Assembly (NCBI GenBank): GCA_934489015.1
Contig: CAKSSN010000013.1
Location: 15,305-79,304 of the forward strand
Direction of reading: 5' to 3'
DNA length: 64,000 bases
DNA from: an uncultured Clostridia bacterium
GTDB taxonomy: Bacteria > Bacillota > Clostridia > UBA1381
Shown: positions 1 to 10,225 of the stretch, one piece after another
Layout of the letters: every line of letters starts with the position of its first letter
Numbering within the stretch: position 1 is the first letter of the stretch
Made by a program: the position numbers and the translations under genes
The notes under the pieces: generated by a model
Seen by the model: the letters and a program-made list of their open reading frames with translations, nothing else
Databases searched by the model: none
Told to the model about the DNA's origin: nothing

Positions 1-1116
1 CCACTGTTTTTTTCTCAGCTCCGTCACCTGTGTACCGTCCGAAATTTTCACAACACCGTTGGATATGGATGCCGTACCCATGTTAACATTTTCTGATGAA
101 TCTTTTATGTAAAACAAATTCGCAGTAACACCCGGAGTATCAACCCTGACATCAACTTCAATTACCACATATTTAGATTCCGAATTAACATTGAAATCAA
201 TATATGAGTCTGTTGCAGATGTTGTCATATTCGCCCCTATCTGCTTATCAAGCTTTAAATATGTATTGGTATTTTCTCCGTCAGTATCGGTCACAAAGTC
301 AATTGAGTTTACTTTTGGTGCAAAAGTTATATTGTCGCTACTTGTACGCTTATTCTCAAAATCGTTTAAAATATAAACCCTGTCCGACACTTCCTTTTCG
401 CTCGTATCTTCAGTAAACGGTAATACATCCTCTGAATACGGCTTTGATGCATAGCATTTGCATGGAGTCTGTCTGTTATAAACCCTTACGTTGTCTATAT
501 AAATTGCACAATTATCAACATTTTCCGAATCCGCTATTCCCGTTTCCACCTGAATTGCGGTAATTCCTTCAAGTCTTTCGTTATATCTCCAGCCTACTGC
601 AACTGCTTTATAGTTAACATAAATTGCATATGTTTTTGCACTTGTATCTATAACTACAGAAATTGACGTATAATTTTTATTTGAAATATACCCCAGCTCT
701 TTCCCGTCTGATGTTGTCAATCTGCCATTATATCCAATCAAAACAGGCTGAAATTTGAAACTATTGCTTATAAAACTTAGCGCCATGCTTCCTATTGATT
801 CACTGTATTTCAAGTCAACCGATGCAACAAAAAGCTTATCCGTTTGCTGAATCACAGGGAAAGTTACAACACTTGTTATATAACCTGTAGGAACATACAG
901 TGCCTTATTATTTTTCCAATCTTCAACTACTCTTGCATTTTTTGAACCTTTTATCTCTGCGCTCTGTGGGACAGAATTTGTAGCGTAATTATCAAAATAC
1001 TCATGTAATACCGAAACCCTTATTTTATTATCCGCAAATACGGTTATATGAGGAATTATTATTGAAAATGTTATACAGAGCACAATAATCTTTCTAAAAT
1101 TTTTTAAATATTTCAT
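1..1116 (-). CDS. Secreted protein, N-terminal part (runs off the window)
   Basis: An open frame reads leftward from an ATG at 1116 to the window edge without a stop (about 372 codons seen). Residues 1-28 form a signal peptide: a basic MKYLKNFRK start, a hydrophobic core and an FAD cleavage region. The rest is rich in Thr, Ser, Asn and Tyr, with alternating polar and hydrophobic strands and pairs of motifs such as VYIDNVRVYN, which recall LamG/concanavalin-like carbohydrate-binding sandwiches. I do not recognise a catalytic motif. It starts 16 bases after the stop of the SLH gene at 1133 and is probably co-transcribed with it. The family assignment is inference; secretion is well supported. 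Confidence 0.7.
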   Translation of the reverse strand, partial: MKYLKNFRKIIVLCITFSIIIPHITVFADNKIRVSVLHEYFDNYATNSVPQSAEIKGSKNARVVEDWKNNKALYVPTGYITSVVTFPVIQQTDKLFVASVDLKYSESIGSMALSFISNSFKFQPVLIGYNGRLTTSDGKELGYISNKNYTSISVVIDTSAKTYAIYVNYKAVAVGWRYNERLEGITAIQVETGIADSENVDNCAIYIDNVRVYNRQTPCKCYASKPYSEDVLPFTEDTSEKEVSDRVYILNDFENKRTSSDNITFAPKVNSIDFVTDTDGENTNTYLKLDKQIGANMTTSATDSYIDFNVNSESKYVVIEVDVRVDTPGVTANLFYIKDSSENVNMGTASISNGVVKISDGTQVTELRKKQW

Positions 1117-1132
1117 ATGCAAATATCCTTTC

Positions 1133-3688
1133 TTATTCCTCATACACAAACACACATGAACCGGCAAGATAGCTCTGCCTTACCACAACAAAGTTTGCCT
1201 CACTACCATATTCCAAGTATCCTTTAATGTCCTCTAATTTTCCCGGACGCATTACTTTTGCTTTTCTGTTAAAAACAACTATGTTGTCGCTTACCAGTGA
1301 TATACAGTTAATCTTGTTCCACTGAGGCGCAGTACCGTCAAATTCAGGCATGAGCGTTATTGTATTCCTACCTACCGAATATACATATCCACCCGAAAGC
1401 TGCATAACTCCGGATCTTGTATTGTAATTTGATGAGCCGCTGACAGAGTTTCTTCCAAATTTTTCAGCATCAAAATCTACAATCACACGGTCAAGTGTTT
1501 CCGTGTCCTGCTCATGATATTTGATAATATCGCCCGGAACCAATTTATTATTGCCTGTATCTTTTGTTATTTCGACGTCCTCAGATAGTATATATGAAGT
1601 AAACTTACCGTTTGTCCAGCCTGTAATATACGTTCTTATCTCATCATTTTCATCAAGCTTTTCACCGATGCTTTCCACCATCATTGACTTAACGGCTGAA
1701 CCATTCATATTATAGTTCACAGCTCCGGTGGTATTCTCATACAAAATAACAACCGCCATCCCGTATACGTCAACATCATACGGAATTACCGTATATTCGG
1801 TTTGATCGGAAAATACCTCATGATTTGTTATTTTGTATTTATTGAAATTCGTTTTATCCGATGGAATAGAAAACACGATTGAGTTCTTTGCGCTGAAATT
1901 CGGATAAAATGCCTGTGAATTTCTTGTGTAATAATAGCCATCGCCTGTAAAGTTATACTTTGTAAGACTGTTATTTCTGTCATTCTCTATCATTTTTCCA
2001 TATTCAGAGGCTTCTTCACTCAAATCTATTTTTTTCAACACATCTCCGTTTACAGCAATTTTTATTATGCTACCAATATTATTTTTGAGCTTATCGTAAA
2101 TACTTTGGTGATTTTTCTGACATAACTCCATTTTCCCGTCAATAATAATTTTGTTCGTCAACTCATATGTATTCCAGACACCATACTGGTTAAATATTTT
2201 TACAGAAATTTTTTCATCCTCATCATCATTCCGAAACACATTATACAAAAAACCGTAAAAATATTGTTCATCGTTAATCTCAAAGGCTATAATTTCGCCA
2301 TATACACCCAAATAAAATGTGCCATCAATTCCAACCGCAGAACTTTTATAAAATTTATTGAACAGCTTCGCGTAATAATATTCCTTTTCATCAATTGTTA
2401 TATGCTCGTCATCCTGACGAATTGATTTTCCTATTACAAATTCCGAGCAAACCTGTATATAAACATAAAGTCCATCACTTGAACGCATAACCCCTAAATA
2501 TGAGTTTTCGGGAACTGACACCAAATTTATAAAATTACCGCTTTCAGCATCGTAAATATCATAGATACACTTGCTATTCGACAAATCCAACGTTTTCTTC
2601 CCATCGGTTTTATCAGGAATACTTTGAGTTATGGTATTTACTTTTCCGGCTTTGAAATATTCAAAGCTTTCTATCTTAATAACCTCATATTTCCCGTCAT
2701 TATCATTATCCGTCAGTGTCAATTTACCGCTATCTGGATTTAACAATTCATTATTTATTACAGCCTCGTATTTTCCGTTGTATATAAAGCTGTAACCCAA
2801 ATCAAGCTTATAATCCTTTGTTTTGCCATTTGTTAAAATGCTTAATCTATTGTCTGTCAAATCCGCACTAAAATGCTCAAACGTTAAGACTTTGTTTCTG
2901 TAAGGCGCATACGAATATACCTCATGAGTGTCATCATTATAAAAAACCTTCATATTGTTTCCTATATAATTTCTTATCTCAGCATCATCAAACAAAAACA
3001 GCTCTCCGCCTATAACGCCACTATTTTCAGCAGCTTCATCCCCACCTGCCAAAGAGGTTATATCGTTTGAAGTAAAAATACCTTCTTTAACTTCTCCACC
3101 ATACAGGGTTTTGAAAAGCGTTTTCTCCTCATTTACTTCATATCCGTCTCCCTTGTATTCCATAACCTCCGTAAGCAGCATATTATATAACATAACGCAA
3201 CAGTCGTCCGCGCTGAATTTATCCGAATATTCTATTCCATCAGAAATTCCAGACTGTTTCGCCACTTCTATATATCCATTCGGGTATCCGCCCATAAACT
3301 CGGCAGCAGTTTTATATCCTGCAGTTCTTACCGCCATAGTCAGTGCTTCCGTATACGTTATATTGTCCTGTCCTCTGAAATTATTACTCTTGCTAATAAT
3401 TCCTCTGTCTGTCAGCTCCGCCAGATAAATATTCAGAGAATCGCTCGAATCCACATCTTCAAATATCTGTTCTCTTGTCCCGTCTTTAGATATATTCAAG
3501 AGCTTTCCAAGCTGCTTTACAAAATCTGCACGGTTGATATTTTCACCTTTTGGGCAATCACCTGTCAAATTTGTAATCAATTGCTGTGCCGACTTAAGCT
3601 CATCTTCAGCTTTATCCGCATATGCACTTACAGAAAAACAAAATATAAATATTAATGATAAAATCAAAAAAGTTTTTTTATTTTTCAT
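1133..3688 (-). CDS. Large secreted protein with N-terminal SLH-like modules
   Basis: The start chosen is the ATG at 3688, preceded by a GGAAAGGA-type ribosome binding site; a TTG 12 codons upstream would overlap the previous gene. The 851-residue product has a signal peptide (residues 1-25, MKNKKTFLILSL). Two or three SLH-like modules follow at about residues 35-190, with the usual pattern of a hydrophobic helix, Gly-Ile-Ile/Ile-Ser and a T-Y-T-E-A-L type helix. The remaining 650 residues are beta-rich, with no motif I recognise. SLH modules normally tether proteins to wall polysaccharide pyruvylated by CsaB. The gene lies downstream of a sugar ABC transporter and its regulator in the same orientation, so a role in binding or presenting a polysaccharide is plausible but inferred. 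Confidence 0.72.
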   Translation of the reverse strand: MKNKKTFLILSLIFIFCFSVSAYADKAEDELKSAQQLITNLTGDCPKGENINRADFVKQLGKLLNISKDGTREQIFEDVDSSDSLNIYLAELTDRGIISKSNNFRGQDNITYTEALTMAVRTAGYKTAAEFMGGYPNGYIEVAKQSGISDGIEYSDKFSADDCCVMLYNMLLTEVMEYKGDGYEVNEEKTLFKTLYGGEVKEGIFTSNDITSLAGGDEAAENSGVIGGELFLFDDAEIRNYIGNNMKVFYNDDTHEVYSYAPYRNKVLTFEHFSADLTDNRLSILTNGKTKDYKLDLGYSFIYNGKYEAVINNELLNPDSGKLTLTDNDNDGKYEVIKIESFEYFKAGKVNTITQSIPDKTDGKKTLDLSNSKCIYDIYDAESGNFINLVSVPENSYLGVMRSSDGLYVYIQVCSEFVIGKSIRQDDEHITIDEKEYYYAKLFNKFYKSSAVGIDGTFYLGVYGEIIAFEINDEQYFYGFLYNVFRNDDEDEKISVKIFNQYGVWNTYELTNKIIIDGKMELCQKNHQSIYDKLKNNIGSIIKIAVNGDVLKKIDLSEEASEYGKMIENDRNNSLTKYNFTGDGYYYTRNSQAFYPNFSAKNSIVFSIPSDKTNFNKYKITNHEVFSDQTEYTVIPYDVDVYGMAVVILYENTTGAVNYNMNGSAVKSMMVESIGEKLDENDEIRTYITGWTNGKFTSYILSEDVEITKDTGNNKLVPGDIIKYHEQDTETLDRVIVDFDAEKFGRNSVSGSSNYNTRSGVMQLSGGYVYSVGRNTITLMPEFDGTAPQWNKINCISLVSDNIVVFNRKAKVMRPGKLEDIKGYLEYGSEANFVVVRQSYLAGSCVFVYEE

Positions 3689-3720
3689 ATGCTTTCTATC
3701 CTTTCCCGCGTTGTATATTT

Positions 3721-5322
3721 TCAATTTATTTCTGCAGAAAATTTATATATCATTGTTACCGCTTCTGCCCTTGTTGCTGTCTTTTTAGGTTTAAAATTAT
3801 TTCCGCTTTCGCCGACATATCCTTTTAAGATGCCACTATTGCTTAAAGCACCTACAGCTGCTACCGCATAATCGGAAATTTCATCTTTATCATCAAATGA
3901 AGCACTGCCGTTTAATATAATGCCTTTATATTTCATTGCATTATATAATATAACTGCGCAATCCTGTCTTGTTATAAGAGCATCAGGCATGAATTTTCCA
4001 TCGTAACCCGATATAATCCCGGCCCTTACCGCAGCACCTATATTTGAAAAATTCCAGTTATCTTCGGTTACATCGTCAAAAATTTTCTCATTTATTCCGT
4101 CAAGCTTCAATATCTGCGTAAGTATTTTTACAAACTGGCTTCTTGTAACCTCTGATTCAGGATAAAAATTACCATCAGGGAATCCAGATACAACTCCATT
4201 TTTCTCGAATAATCTTATCTGCTGCTCTGCCCAGTGTCCGGATACATCAGGCAGTTTTTCCTTATTATCTATAACAGACGGCGGTTCCGAAATACTCGGA
4301 ACACTGTTTCCGCCGCTACCGCCACCGGAAGATGAGCCGCCACCGGAATACGAAGGAGTGGCAGCTGCATATTTCTCTACCTTTGCATAAAAGGCTGAAA
4401 CAATCATATTTGCATCAAATTCCTTGTCTGTATACAGAGAGTCCAACACCTTTGCTTTTGATTCTGACGAAAGCTTATTGTATTTATCAAGATTTATTTT
4501 TAGCTTATCGGCGTATTTTATAAGTATATCTCCATACTGTGTATAGTTTGAGCAGTTTGAAAGTCTTGTTTCCACAAGACAATTGACAAAGGTTATGCAA
4601 TAATTTCCGCTTGACTTATCCTTTGAATTATATTTTGAAATAAACTCCTTTTTTTCGCCATCAGTCAAAACCGCATAATCTTCTTTATAATCAATACCGA
4701 AATCAGAAGCATATTCTTCTATCAAAACATCAGCGGTAGTTTCATCCTTCAGTTTTTCCGAAACAATTGCACACCTGCATTCTCTGCCGAACGAATCAAC
4801 CGTATATTCACCTCTTGCATTATACAGCGGTTTTATTATATTATCCGCATACTTTGCAAGCTCTGCCCCGTCAACCCCGAATTTTTCCGCATTCTCTTTA
4901 ACGATAGTCTCAAATTCTGTCGATGTCAGTATCTTGCTGTTAATTTTTTCAATAATCGGCTTTGTTTCTTCATAATTCACATAAAAGAATTCCTTTATCT
5001 GTTCATCCTGCCCGTCCGAAACATAAACCCTGTACTTTCCACCCTTCAATTCATCGGGCATTTCAAAAATTTCACTATATGTTCCGTCCGATGCAGCGTA
5101 ATCCGAAAACATCACACCTATATCGGAAATCAAAGTATCCGCGAGACTGCGGTCATACTCTGCAGGTAATATTTGAAAATTCAAAAATCCCGCATTTTCC
5201 CATGTTCCCTTTATTTCCGCCATCGTATTATCAATACTTATATTAACGGTATTTTCAGCCATACATGAGTAATTAATTCCGATACACATAACTGCTGTCA
5301 TAAATATTAATTTCTTATACAT
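3721..5322 (-). CDS. S-layer homology (SLH) domain protein
   Basis: The start chosen is the ATG at 5322, eight bases after GGAGG; the longer frame from 5358 lacks such a site. The 533-residue product has a signal peptide (MYKKLIFMTAVMCIG) and a helical, charged middle region of about 300 residues. A Ser/Gly linker (SGGGSSSGGGSGG) leads to three clear C-terminal SLH modules, with cores DVSGHWAEQQIRLFEKNGVV, DVTEDNWNFSNIGAAVRAGI and a third ending in TRAEAVTMIYKF. The architecture is that of a wall-anchored surface protein displaying its N-terminal part. The function of the displayed region is unknown. It lies 32 bases upstream of the next SLH gene and downstream of the AraC-type regulator gene, probably in one transcription unit. 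Confidence 0.85.
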   Translation of the reverse strand: MYKKLIFMTAVMCIGINYSCMAENTVNISIDNTMAEIKGTWENAGFLNFQILPAEYDRSLADTLISDIGVMFSDYAASDGTYSEIFEMPDELKGGKYRVYVSDGQDEQIKEFFYVNYEETKPIIEKINSKILTSTEFETIVKENAEKFGVDGAELAKYADNIIKPLYNARGEYTVDSFGRECRCAIVSEKLKDETTADVLIEEYASDFGIDYKEDYAVLTDGEKKEFISKYNSKDKSSGNYCITFVNCLVETRLSNCSNYTQYGDILIKYADKLKINLDKYNKLSSESKAKVLDSLYTDKEFDANMIVSAFYAKVEKYAAATPSYSGGGSSSGGGSGGNSVPSISEPPSVIDNKEKLPDVSGHWAEQQIRLFEKNGVVSGFPDGNFYPESEVTRSQFVKILTQILKLDGINEKIFDDVTEDNWNFSNIGAAVRAGIISGYDGKFMPDALITRQDCAVILYNAMKYKGIILNGSASFDDKDEISDYAVAAVGALSNSGILKGYVGESGNNFKPKKTATRAEAVTMIYKFSAEIN

Positions 5323-5382
5323 CAATAAACCTCCAATTAAAGTTTCTGCTTGTTTCAAAAATTTACAAACGGCATTCTCTCT

Positions 5383-7674
5383 TTATAAATTCTTTATAAA
5401 CTGTCCCGGCGAAATTCCCTCTTCTTTTTTGAATATTCGTATAAATGTCGCCGTGTTGATATATCCAACCATTTTTGACACATCTTTTACTTTTAAATAC
5501 TTATTTCCACTCATGATACGCTTGCTTTCCTCAATTCTCTTTTTTGTTATATAAGACTTGAAATTAACATTTTTGCATTCCTTTAATATTCTACTTACAT
5601 AACTTAAGGATAAAGAAAACTCATCGCACACATCCGTAAGTGAAATATCCTTTGTAAAATTATCGTCTATATATTTCAATATATCTTTACTGATTCTGTC
5701 GCCCGTCGATTTTTGAACACTGTTTAGTACATCATATATTTTTTCAAATACCAACATGATCTTATCAAACAATTCTTGGCGTGTTTCACACATTTTAAAT
5801 TCAAGATATATAACAAAATCACTTCCGAATATCTCTGCCTCGCTTTTTTTAAGCTGTGCCGTCACACGCTTTATTGTTGACGTCATCAGAAATATAAATT
5901 CATTTACATCATTTCCGCTGACCTCTTGGTTTAAGATGTTTGCCTTTAAAATATTTGACAATATTATTCTTGATAATTCAATATTATTATTCAAAACACT
6001 GTCAACAAGCCTTTTTTCATCGTCAACTGAATAGAATTTAACTCCTCCGTTATCCCTGTCCGAAATTTCACTGTATGCTATACAATACGACCAATTCATA
6101 AATACTCTCGCATTCTTCGTATACTTAGCCTGCGAATATGCCGTATGAAGATTATATATGCCCTTGAAAATATCACTCATAGACGCATAAATACTTATCG
6201 TATACCTCGTTTCCATTTCCTTAAGAAGATTTGAAATATCGTTTTTCAATGCGGAAATATCACGACAACGTTTAATAAGCAAAAATTCCATATAATCACT
6301 GTCTATTATATCAGCGCTGCCGCCTATTCCCTGCTTTATTTCAAACAAAGCAATGTCCTTAAGTTGCTGCCATTCTGTAGGAGAAGTTGTATTTTCGGCA
6401 TCACACGTAAATATCACGCAAACCGATTCGTCATTATATTTATCCAATCCGTATTGCTTTATGTTTTTTTGTATATACCCATCTTCAATAATTCCCCTTG
6501 CACAATCAGCAATAAATTTATCTTTTAATACAACATGATTCTCGTCAACCACACTTTTGAGATGTTTATTCAGTGCTATTATTTCACTTATCTCTCTAAA
6601 AATCCCGTCTAATCCTATTTTTTTATCTTTATCTTCCACAAGTTGTGTTTTTATCCGAACTACCGGCATATATATGTATTTGCTTATCAGATTAGCAAGA
6701 AATATTGAAACCGCTCCCACAAGCAACAGCAGTAATCCATTTACAATCAAAGTAATATATATTTTGTTTTTCGGAAATATAAAGCAAGCATAGCTATAGC
6801 CACTAAACCGTTTTAAATTCTTAATCATGTACCCATAACCACTGCTGCCATTATATGAGCTCACCGTTATCTCTGATAAAGTTGTATTTTTATGCTCATT
6901 AAGAATCTCTGTTACATCGTGACTATTTCTTTCGTCTATTTTTCCGTCCGCAATTATAAAATCACTTCCCTTTGTCAAAACAAAAAGGTCAGCTCCACCT
7001 CCTACACTTTCGACATATTTCTGCAATTCAAGACACACAAAAACATATGCGCTTCTCTTGCTGTCTATTATTATTCTGTAGGTTATCAGCACAACGCCTT
7101 CTTGGTTTTGAATAGGTATAATTTCACAATTTTTATAACCCGTATTCTTTTGATAAAATATATGGTTTATATAATCAGGTGTCATGTTGTATCTATTAAG
7201 ATACTCGGCAATATCTATCTTGCTCTTTTGGGTTAGTGTATATCCGTCATAAATTCGCGATATTGCAATATCACGTGTATATTTTGACAAATAAAGCTGT
7301 GAATTAAGCTTTTCCTGAAGTTCCTTATCCTTTCTCCGACTTATATCATCGTCATAATGTCCCGCACTATAATCATAATAACCTTTTTCAGCAATTTCGT
7401 CTTCACTCATATACATTTTAAGAAACTCATCAAACAGCTTATCCGATGCCAACGTATTCACAAAATTCTGTTCCACATCAAATACTGTTTCAAGTCTTCC
7501 GCAGTTCATTGAAAAATACGATGCCGCCTTATTTATGGCATATCTGTGCTGCGAACTTTTAATGCTTTCACACACCATAATATAAATTATCATAAATATG
7601 ACAACAAGGCATAGCGCTATAACATGATTCTCCTTAAATGTATTGCTTCTTTTCAAATATATCACCAATCCCAT
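5383..7674 (-). CDS. Membrane-anchored AraC-family transcriptional regulator
   Basis: A 763-residue protein with a transmembrane helix near residues 17-35, an extracytoplasmic region of about 270 residues (Cache-like sensor), a second helix near 310-335, a cytoplasmic linker and a C-terminal AraC-type double helix-turn-helix (last 100 residues, including DVCDEFSLSLSYVSRILKE and VSKMVGYINTATFIRIFKKE). This architecture is typical of regulators encoded beside Lpl/Ytc-type carbohydrate ABC transporters in Paenibacillus and Clostridia. They sense a ligand outside the cell and activate the adjacent uptake operon. Here it lies 54 bases downstream of the solute-binding protein gene. A TTG at 7656 preceded by GGTGAT is an alternative start. 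Confidence 0.88.
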   Translation of the reverse strand: MGLVIYLKRSNTFKENHVIALCLVVIFMIIYIMVCESIKSSQHRYAINKAASYFSMNCGRLETVFDVEQNFVNTLASDKLFDEFLKMYMSEDEIAEKGYYDYSAGHYDDDISRRKDKELQEKLNSQLYLSKYTRDIAISRIYDGYTLTQKSKIDIAEYLNRYNMTPDYINHIFYQKNTGYKNCEIIPIQNQEGVVLITYRIIIDSKRSAYVFVCLELQKYVESVGGGADLFVLTKGSDFIIADGKIDERNSHDVTEILNEHKNTTLSEITVSSYNGSSGYGYMIKNLKRFSGYSYACFIFPKNKIYITLIVNGLLLLLVGAVSIFLANLISKYIYMPVVRIKTQLVEDKDKKIGLDGIFREISEIIALNKHLKSVVDENHVVLKDKFIADCARGIIEDGYIQKNIKQYGLDKYNDESVCVIFTCDAENTTSPTEWQQLKDIALFEIKQGIGGSADIIDSDYMEFLLIKRCRDISALKNDISNLLKEMETRYTISIYASMSDIFKGIYNLHTAYSQAKYTKNARVFMNWSYCIAYSEISDRDNGGVKFYSVDDEKRLVDSVLNNNIELSRIILSNILKANILNQEVSGNDVNEFIFLMTSTIKRVTAQLKKSEAEIFGSDFVIYLEFKMCETRQELFDKIMLVFEKIYDVLNSVQKSTGDRISKDILKYIDDNFTKDISLTDVCDEFSLSLSYVSRILKECKNVNFKSYITKKRIEESKRIMSGNKYLKVKDVSKMVGYINTATFIRIFKKEEGISPGQFIKNL

Positions 7675-7728
7675 TTGAAATCATTCGTACAGGGTATCGC
7701 CTAAAGCAATACCCCATACGATTTTACC

Positions 7729-9297
7729 TCATTTTTTCAAATATCTCTCGTAAGCAGCCTGCTGAATTTCTAACATTCTATCAAGCCCCATATCCATAAG
7801 ACCCTTTAAATATCCATCAAAACCCGCATTGCAGTCTTCCACCCCCAAAATCCACTTCTGTGTATGCTCTGACACATATGTATTAATATCAGTCATCAAT
7901 GATGCTAGCTCCTTTTGCTCCTCCGCATTAAAATTCAATACCGGCATTTCTTCATCTAAAGCCAACAGTCCCGATGCTTCATAATCCTCAATACCCTTTA
8001 AACCCTCTTTATTAAGACACTGCTTTTCATAATTGAAGTCCTGAGCAAACAAAGGTCCCTGCTGTGCACCGAGCGAATAAAGCTGCGACAATACTGTTGA
8101 ATCCCCCTCAAACATACTCTCCTTAAAGGTTGGAACACCGTCAACCATATCATACTGCTTCCCCTCAAATCCGTAGTTTATCAATCTTGACCCTGTTTCA
8201 CCGAACCAGAAATCAAACCACCTCAATGCAATTTCCTTTTTGTCCGACTGCGCGCTTATAGCCGCAACCAAGCCTGTGTTTATGCTGTCCCTTACTTTAA
8301 CTTCTTTTCCTGCTGGGGGTAAGAATGTTACAAGTTTAAAATCGGGATTTTTTGATTTCATCAAATCGTTAAACTGACAAGTTGAGAAAAACCAGTCATG
8401 TGTACAGCCGCCGACATCCTGTCCGAAAAGCTCATTTCTTGCCTTGCCGCCACGTGAGAATATTTCTTTATCTATTATACCCTCAGAATACCATTTTGCA
8501 ACATTTGAATATGCATTTTGATATTCTTTTTCCGCCGGGCCGAAGTGGATTTTTTTATCTTCTCCTAAATACAATCCCTTTCTTGCTCCCCACAAAGCTA
8601 TAAGCGGCTCAAAAGATTCATTCGATGAAAGTCTTGAAAAGAACGGTATTTCATCTTTTTTTCCATTCCCGTTAGCATCATTATCTATAAATGCTTTAAG
8701 CACATCATGAAGCTCATCAACTGTTTTAGGTATTTCCAAGCCAAGCTTGTCAAGCCAGTCTTTTCTAATTTCCCAGCCCTGTGCAGCTTTTACATCATCA
8801 GGTCCCGCCACCATTAAGCCATAAATCTGGCCATCGTCTGTTGTTATAGCTTTTTTCACCTCCGGATGCTCGTCAAGATATTTTTTATAGTTAGGCGCAT
8901 ATTCATCTATCAAATCATTCAACGGTGCAAAAGCGCCCTCTTGACCATATTTATTAATATCCGTTCTATCTATGTAATAAACAAGATCTGAAAGCTCTCC
9001 TGTTGACATCATAAGACTGAACGCCTCCTGTATAGTAGAAACATTTTTCGCCGTAGACTGTTTAGCTGTAACATTAGTTAGTCTTGCCGCCTCTTTCCAT
9101 GTATCCTTTTCCTCATATTTCTGCTCGCCGCTTGACTGAATAAGCACAGATATTTCCGTAGGCTCTTCAGTAATCAGCTCTCCCTTACCTGTTACAACCT
9201 TGCTTGAAGAGCCTATTTTTTTTTCTGACAAACACCCTCCAAGTAGCATTGTAACTGCCACTATTCCAGCCATCATTTTGATTAGTTTTGTTTTCAT
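7729..9297 (-). CDS. Extracellular solute-binding lipoprotein of a carbohydrate ABC transporter (LplA/YtcQ type)
   Basis: The 522-residue product begins with a lipoprotein signal: basic MKTKLIK, a hydrophobic core, then the lipobox LLGGC, so the protein should be lipid-anchored outside the membrane. The length exceeds that of ordinary sugar-binding proteins and matches the long LplA/YtcQ subgroup of family 1 binding proteins. Features such as WEIRKDWLDKLGLEIPKT and a D-x-N-x-N-G-x-x-D-E-like segment (DNDANGNGKKDEIPF) are typical of the group. The ATG at 9297 follows AAAGGAAAG. The partners are the two permease genes just upstream. No ATPase gene is present, as usual for this subgroup, which shares an MsmX-type ATPase encoded elsewhere. 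The substrate is unknown, probably an oligosaccharide. Confidence 0.92.
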   Translation of the reverse strand: MKTKLIKMMAGIVAVTMLLGGCLSEKKIGSSSKVVTGKGELITEEPTEISVLIQSSGEQKYEEKDTWKEAARLTNVTAKQSTAKNVSTIQEAFSLMMSTGELSDLVYYIDRTDINKYGQEGAFAPLNDLIDEYAPNYKKYLDEHPEVKKAITTDDGQIYGLMVAGPDDVKAAQGWEIRKDWLDKLGLEIPKTVDELHDVLKAFIDNDANGNGKKDEIPFFSRLSSNESFEPLIALWGARKGLYLGEDKKIHFGPAEKEYQNAYSNVAKWYSEGIIDKEIFSRGGKARNELFGQDVGGCTHDWFFSTCQFNDLMKSKNPDFKLVTFLPPAGKEVKVRDSINTGLVAAISAQSDKKEIALRWFDFWFGETGSRLINYGFEGKQYDMVDGVPTFKESMFEGDSTVLSQLYSLGAQQGPLFAQDFNYEKQCLNKEGLKGIEDYEASGLLALDEEMPVLNFNAEEQKELASLMTDINTYVSEHTQKWILGVEDCNAGFDGYLKGLMDMGLDRMLEIQQAAYERYLKK

Positions 9298-9327
9298 TTT
9301 AATCTTTCCTTTCTTTGATAAAAAATT

Positions 9328-10209
9328 TTAACCCTTTACAGAACCTATCATTACACCTTTTACAAAGAATTTTTGTATATAAGGATAAATAATAAGCATT
9401 GGCAACACCGTAATCATTATCGTCGCATATGTCACATTTTCCTCAGATGTCTTCATCTGTGACATATCCACGTTTGCTCCTGCAAGCTGCGATTTTCCCG
9501 ACATTTCAACAACAAGCGTTCTGAGCAGCACCTGAAGCGGCATTTTAGCGTCGTCCTTAAAAAAGAGCATACCCCAGAAATAACCGTTCCATCTACTTAC
9601 CGCATAAAACAGCCAAACCGTTGCAATTGCTGACATCGATAACGGAATAAATATTTTTGAAAGTATATAAATATCAGAAGCTCCATCAAGCTTTGCGGCC
9701 TCCTCCAACGCATCAGGGATAGACTCAAAAAAGCTTCTCAATATTACAAAGTTATACGCTCCGCACGCAAAACCTATTATATAACCTATTCGTGTATTAA
9801 GAATACCCAAATCATTAAAATTCAAATATGTAGGTATAAGTCCCGGATTAAGCCACATTGTAAGTATAACCGCAAAGTTAAAAAACCTTCTACCCGGCAA
9901 ATCCTTTCTTGACAGTGGATATGCTCCGCATATTGTAACAAATATCTGCACAAACGAACCCACAGTCAAATACAAAATTGAGTTCATATACGCCTGAACA
10001 ACGCCCGTCTGCTTAAACATCGCCTTATATGCCTCGGTTGTAAATCCCTTTGGCAGCATCCACACGTTGCCCATGTTTATTTCATCTGGTGTGCTGAACG
10101 ATGCAGCTGCAACGTAAATTATAGGATATATCATACATATTGTAAAAAATATCAAAAACAAAGTGTTAATAACCGCAAATATTTTTTCGCCTTTTGTTCT
10201 TTTCATCAT
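9328..10209 (-). CDS. Carbohydrate ABC transporter permease (LplC/YtcP type)
   Basis: This 293-residue integral membrane protein has about six predicted helices. A conserved cytoplasmic EAA loop, EEAAKLDGASDIYILSKIFI, is where the shared ATPase would dock. The N-terminal KGEKIFAVINTLFLIFFTIC and the C-terminal basic GSVKG are typical of the LplC/YtcP subgroup of CUT1 permeases. The ATG at 10209 follows GGAGG with nine bases of spacing. It lies 16 bases downstream of the partner permease gene and 30 bases upstream of the binding-protein gene, so the three should be co-transcribed. Confidence 0.92.
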   Translation of the reverse strand: MMKRTKGEKIFAVINTLFLIFFTICMIYPIIYVAAASFSTPDEINMGNVWMLPKGFTTEAYKAMFKQTGVVQAYMNSILYLTVGSFVQIFVTICGAYPLSRKDLPGRRFFNFAVILTMWLNPGLIPTYLNFNDLGILNTRIGYIIGFACGAYNFVILRSFFESIPDALEEAAKLDGASDIYILSKIFIPLSMSAIATVWLFYAVSRWNGYFWGMLFFKDDAKMPLQVLLRTLVVEMSGKSQLAGANVDMSQMKTSEENVTYATIMITVLPMLIIYPYIQKFFVKGVMIGSVKG

Positions 10210-10225
10210 AACTGTTTACCTCCGA